Assembly (NCBI GenBank): GCA_947460365.1
Contig: CANHJH010000009.1
Location: 1 to 33,209, forward strand
DNA length: 33,209 nt
Direction of reading: 5' to 3'
Origin: Sphingobacteriia bacterium
GTDB lineage: Bacteria > Bacteroidota > Bacteroidia > Chitinophagales > Chitinophagaceae
Part shown: piece after piece, positions 31,554 to 33,209 of the stretch
Layout: every line of letters begins with the position of its first letter
Position numbering within the stretch: position 1 is the stretch's first letter
The notes under the pieces: generated by a model
The model's database searches: none
Seen by the model: the letters and a program-made list of their open reading frames with translations, nothing else
Told to the model about the DNA's origin: nothing
Position numbers and translations under genes: made by a program

Positions 31554-31969
31554 ATCCATTTTCCGGTGAATCACCCTGCGTATTTGTGCAAAAGGCATTA
31601 AAGCGAATAAAGGAGTCTGTGGGATATCAGGAATTTAGTTTTATTACATCAAGGGAAACGGAGGCAAATCAATTGATTAGTGAAACGGAGTGTTTAAGTA
31701 TAATGGGAGAGGAGATTAAAAAAACGAGGATCGTATATTTTACGGAACAATTGCAGCAAATGGGAAAGAGTAGTTATTCCTTTCATTTTAATAAAAACGA
31801 CTTGCAAGATTATGCATATAAAGGTGATGCAAAAAAGCAAAGAGGCTTGATACATTATAACAAAAAAGGTATTTCAGACTTTATGATTTTGATAGATGAA
31901 GAAGATGATTTGAAGTTTGAAAAACAGCGTGAAGTGTTGAAAAAGTATTTGGGAATTGGGGGAGGGGGA
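31550..31969 (+). repeat. 420-bp direct repeat, copy B (orphan pre-toxin module)
   Basis: Near-identical to 29341-29760. Similarity begins one base before the TAA stop of the immunity-like gene and ends at the same GIGGGG hinge. The upstream frame has a stop at 31502-31504 and no ATG, so this copy lacks the effector's body and signal peptide. Confidence 0.93.
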
Positions 31970-32821
31970 AATGTCGATAAAGTTATAAACAAAAAAAACA
32001 AAAACTCTTTTACTATAACATTAGAACAAATGAAACAAATTTTTACTAATGCAAAAGAGGAAAATTTACGAAGAATGTTGATTTATATAAATAAATATTG
32101 TGGAGATGTAAATATAAATACTCCATTACGCATGGCTCATTTTTTAGCTCAAGTGGGTCATGAGTCAGGTCAATTTTCATCATTTATAGGAACAAATGGG
32201 GAGAGTGGGTGTTATACGAAATCAAATAAAAATTGGTCAATATTTTTTTCATTAACATGGAAAGAGCCCCCATTTAGTAGTAATTGTATAAGTAATAATA
32301 ATTTAAGAGCCCCAACAGATAGGTCTGAAACAAGATATGGAAGGGTTAAAAAATTGAAATGGCATAATATAAATGAGGTACCTGATGAATATATTTATAA
32401 TGGGAAGAACAGTAGTGAAATGACTAAAAGAATGTTAAGTTTAATGTATTGTTGTGAAGGCGGGAATGGCTGTGTAAATACTGAAGATGGGTATAAATAT
32501 AGAGGTCACGGAATTATGCAATTAACTTGGAAAAATACATACATTAAATTTGATAAATGGTTAAAATCAAACTATCCTGAAACTTATCAAGATGTTGTTA
32601 CAACTCCCGATTTAGTGGCTACAAATGAAGAAATAAGTGTTTTGTCTGCATTGTGGGAATGGGATGATAAAAATCTAAATAAGTTTGCTGATAAAGTGTT
32701 AATAGAGTCGAAAGACGATGATGAAAATTTTAATTCCTTAACTAAGAAAATTAATACAGGTACAGTTGATATTGATAAAAGATTCAGTTTGTTTAAGCGG
32801 GCAATAAATATATTATTATGA
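31586..32821 (+). CDS. Orphan effector-tip cassette: pre-toxin module fused to a GH19 chitinase/lysozyme-like domain
   Basis: An open frame of 411 aa from a GTG. Residues 1-128 repeat the effector's pre-toxin module through GIGGGG. The rest is a GH19-type domain as in phage endolysins: RMAHFLAQVGHESGQF with catalytic Glu193, then YKYRGHGIMQLTWKNTY and SALWEWDDKNLNKFADK. There is no signal peptide, and the frame enters from the repeat rather than from an ATG. It is most simply a silent reserve tip that could replace the GH24 tip by recombination through the repeat. The GTG could allow low expression in the cytosol, where it would be harmless. Its stop overlaps the next gene's start (ATGA). The GH19 domain looks intact, so the cassette is not decaying. 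Confidence 0.82.
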   Translation: MQKALKRIKESVGYQEFSFITSRETEANQLISETECLSIMGEEIKKTRIVYFTEQLQQMGKSSYSFHFNKNDLQDYAYKGDAKKQRGLIHYNKKGISDFMILIDEEDDLKFEKQREVLKKYLGIGGGGNVDKVINKKNKNSFTITLEQMKQIFTNAKEENLRRMLIYINKYCGDVNINTPLRMAHFLAQVGHESGQFSSFIGTNGESGCYTKSNKNWSIFFSLTWKEPPFSSNCISNNNLRAPTDRSETRYGRVKKLKWHNINEVPDEYIYNGKNSSEMTKRMLSLMYCCEGGNGCVNTEDGYKYRGHGIMQLTWKNTYIKFDKWLKSNYPETYQDVVTTPDLVATNEEISVLSALWEWDDKNLNKFADKVLIESKDDDENFNSLTKKINTGTVDIDKRFSLFKRAINILL

Positions 32822-33209
32822 TTAAAAAATATTTTTTACTATTTTATTTTTTATTACTTAGTTATGCACTTATTGGTCAACAACCAAGCAATAAAAAATA
32901 TTTGCAAGGCGTTTGGAAAGTAACTAACCCAATTCCAAATGATTATACTTTTTTGGTTGTAATAAGTAATATTCGATTTTATCTTTATAAAAATAGTAAA
33001 TACAAAAATTTCTTTGATGACAATGACTCATTATACTTTAAAGGAAAGTATTTTGGTTTCCCGAAAAAAAACTGGGTAAAAGAAGCAGGTGGAGCAGATC
33101 TAAGTAGTATTGACAATTACCGTTTTAATAATAGTTTTTATTTGTCGGATTTGAATTTTGATACTCCGTTTAATAATGAGTTTGTATATTTTACTTTGGA
33201 AAAACAAAC
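32818..33209 (+). CDS. Secreted protein, candidate immunity for the GH19 tip (truncated by window edge, not in ORF track)
   Basis: ATG at 32818 overlaps the GH19 cassette stop as ATGA, and the frame stays open to the window end (130 codons seen). It begins with a signal peptide, KKYFLLFYFLLLSYALIGQQ, then YLQGVWKVTNPIPNDYTFLV. The signal peptide followed by xGVWKv matches the layout of the gene at 30477, suggesting a shared N-terminal domain, but the remaining sequence is different. Whether an SH3-like domain follows cannot be seen. Coupling to the toxin tip and export fit an immunity role. The rest is unrecognised. Confidence 0.7.
   Translation, partial: MIKKYFLLFYFLLLSYALIGQQPSNKKYLQGVWKVTNPIPNDYTFLVVISNIRFYLYKNSKYKNFFDDNDSLYFKGKYFGFPKKNWVKEAGGADLSSIDNYRFNNSFYLSDLNFDTPFNNEFVYFTLEKQ

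Noticed and set aside
31586-32821. Reading the GH19 ORF as an independent secreted lysozyme gene
   Set aside because: The first 128 residues are a near-identical copy of an internal part of the effector, and there is no signal peptide or ATG start; an orphan tip cassette is the better reading.

Overview
The window looks like a chromosomal segment of a Bacteroidota, most likely Chitinophagaceae-like, bacterium. The reasons are the AT-rich sequence, the recurrent TAnnTTTGCA / TAnnTTCGCA -7 promoter boxes with few Shine-Dalgarno sequences, a TANFOR-type secreted protein, many Tat-exported sugar enzymes and the DUF1080 / Gfo-Idh-MocA / GMC gene set. This family-level assignment is an inference.

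Layout. (1) 1-4427: the tail of an unidentified gene and its terminator, then an MBOAT O-acyltransferase with an SGNH-like partner, convergent with a GT-C type membrane glycosyltransferase; this is a cell-surface glycan modification block. (2) 4624-11540: mostly housekeeping genes: obgE, a TetR regulator with a candidate operator, a PfkB kinase, asd, an NAD(P)HX dehydratase that has lost its epimerase domain, a lipoprotein, Mn-type superoxide dismutase and tadA. (3) 11544-19391: two divergent operons for oxidised-sugar (probably 3-keto-glycoside) metabolism. The minus operon carries Gfo/Idh/MocA, a TIM-barrel isomerase, lipoprotein cytochrome c, DUF1080 and tadA. The plus operon carries a Hyi-like isomerase, a GMC flavoenzyme, its gluconate-dehydrogenase subunit-3-like partner and another exported TIM-barrel isomerase. 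A near-perfect inverted repeat lies between them. (4) 19505-20875: a toxin-antitoxin islet with a zeta-type kinase overlapping a 49-aa ORF absent from the ORF track, and MazEF; it is bracketed by two terminators sharing the same stem core. (5) 21329-27232: a Tat-exported Gfo/Idh/MocA protein, ALDH3-like aldehyde dehydrogenase, membrane-anchored glutathione peroxidase, dusB and a CPBP protease.

(6) 27397-33209 is the most interesting part: a candidate polymorphic effector locus. A 1025-aa secreted protein (TANFOR and Fn3-like body, coiled coil, about 140-aa pre-toxin module, Gly-rich hinge) ends in a GH24 lysozyme domain. Two bases later begins a secreted SH3-containing candidate immunity protein. 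Immediately after it lies a 420-bp near-identical copy of the pre-toxin module (9 mismatches counted by eye), without signal peptide or ATG start, fused after the same hinge to a different peptidoglycan hydrolase (GH19). That cassette overlaps the start of a second secreted candidate immunity gene, which runs off the window. This is the architecture expected of a tip-swapping polymorphic toxin whose alternative warheads both attack cell-wall glycan.

Small elements include seven hairpin terminators, a dispersed AAACGTAGAGACG hairpin repeat sitting in the leaders of several genes, and a tandem repeat that supplies the start codon of the nnr-like gene. No rRNA, tRNA, CRISPR array, insertion sequence or replication origin was seen.
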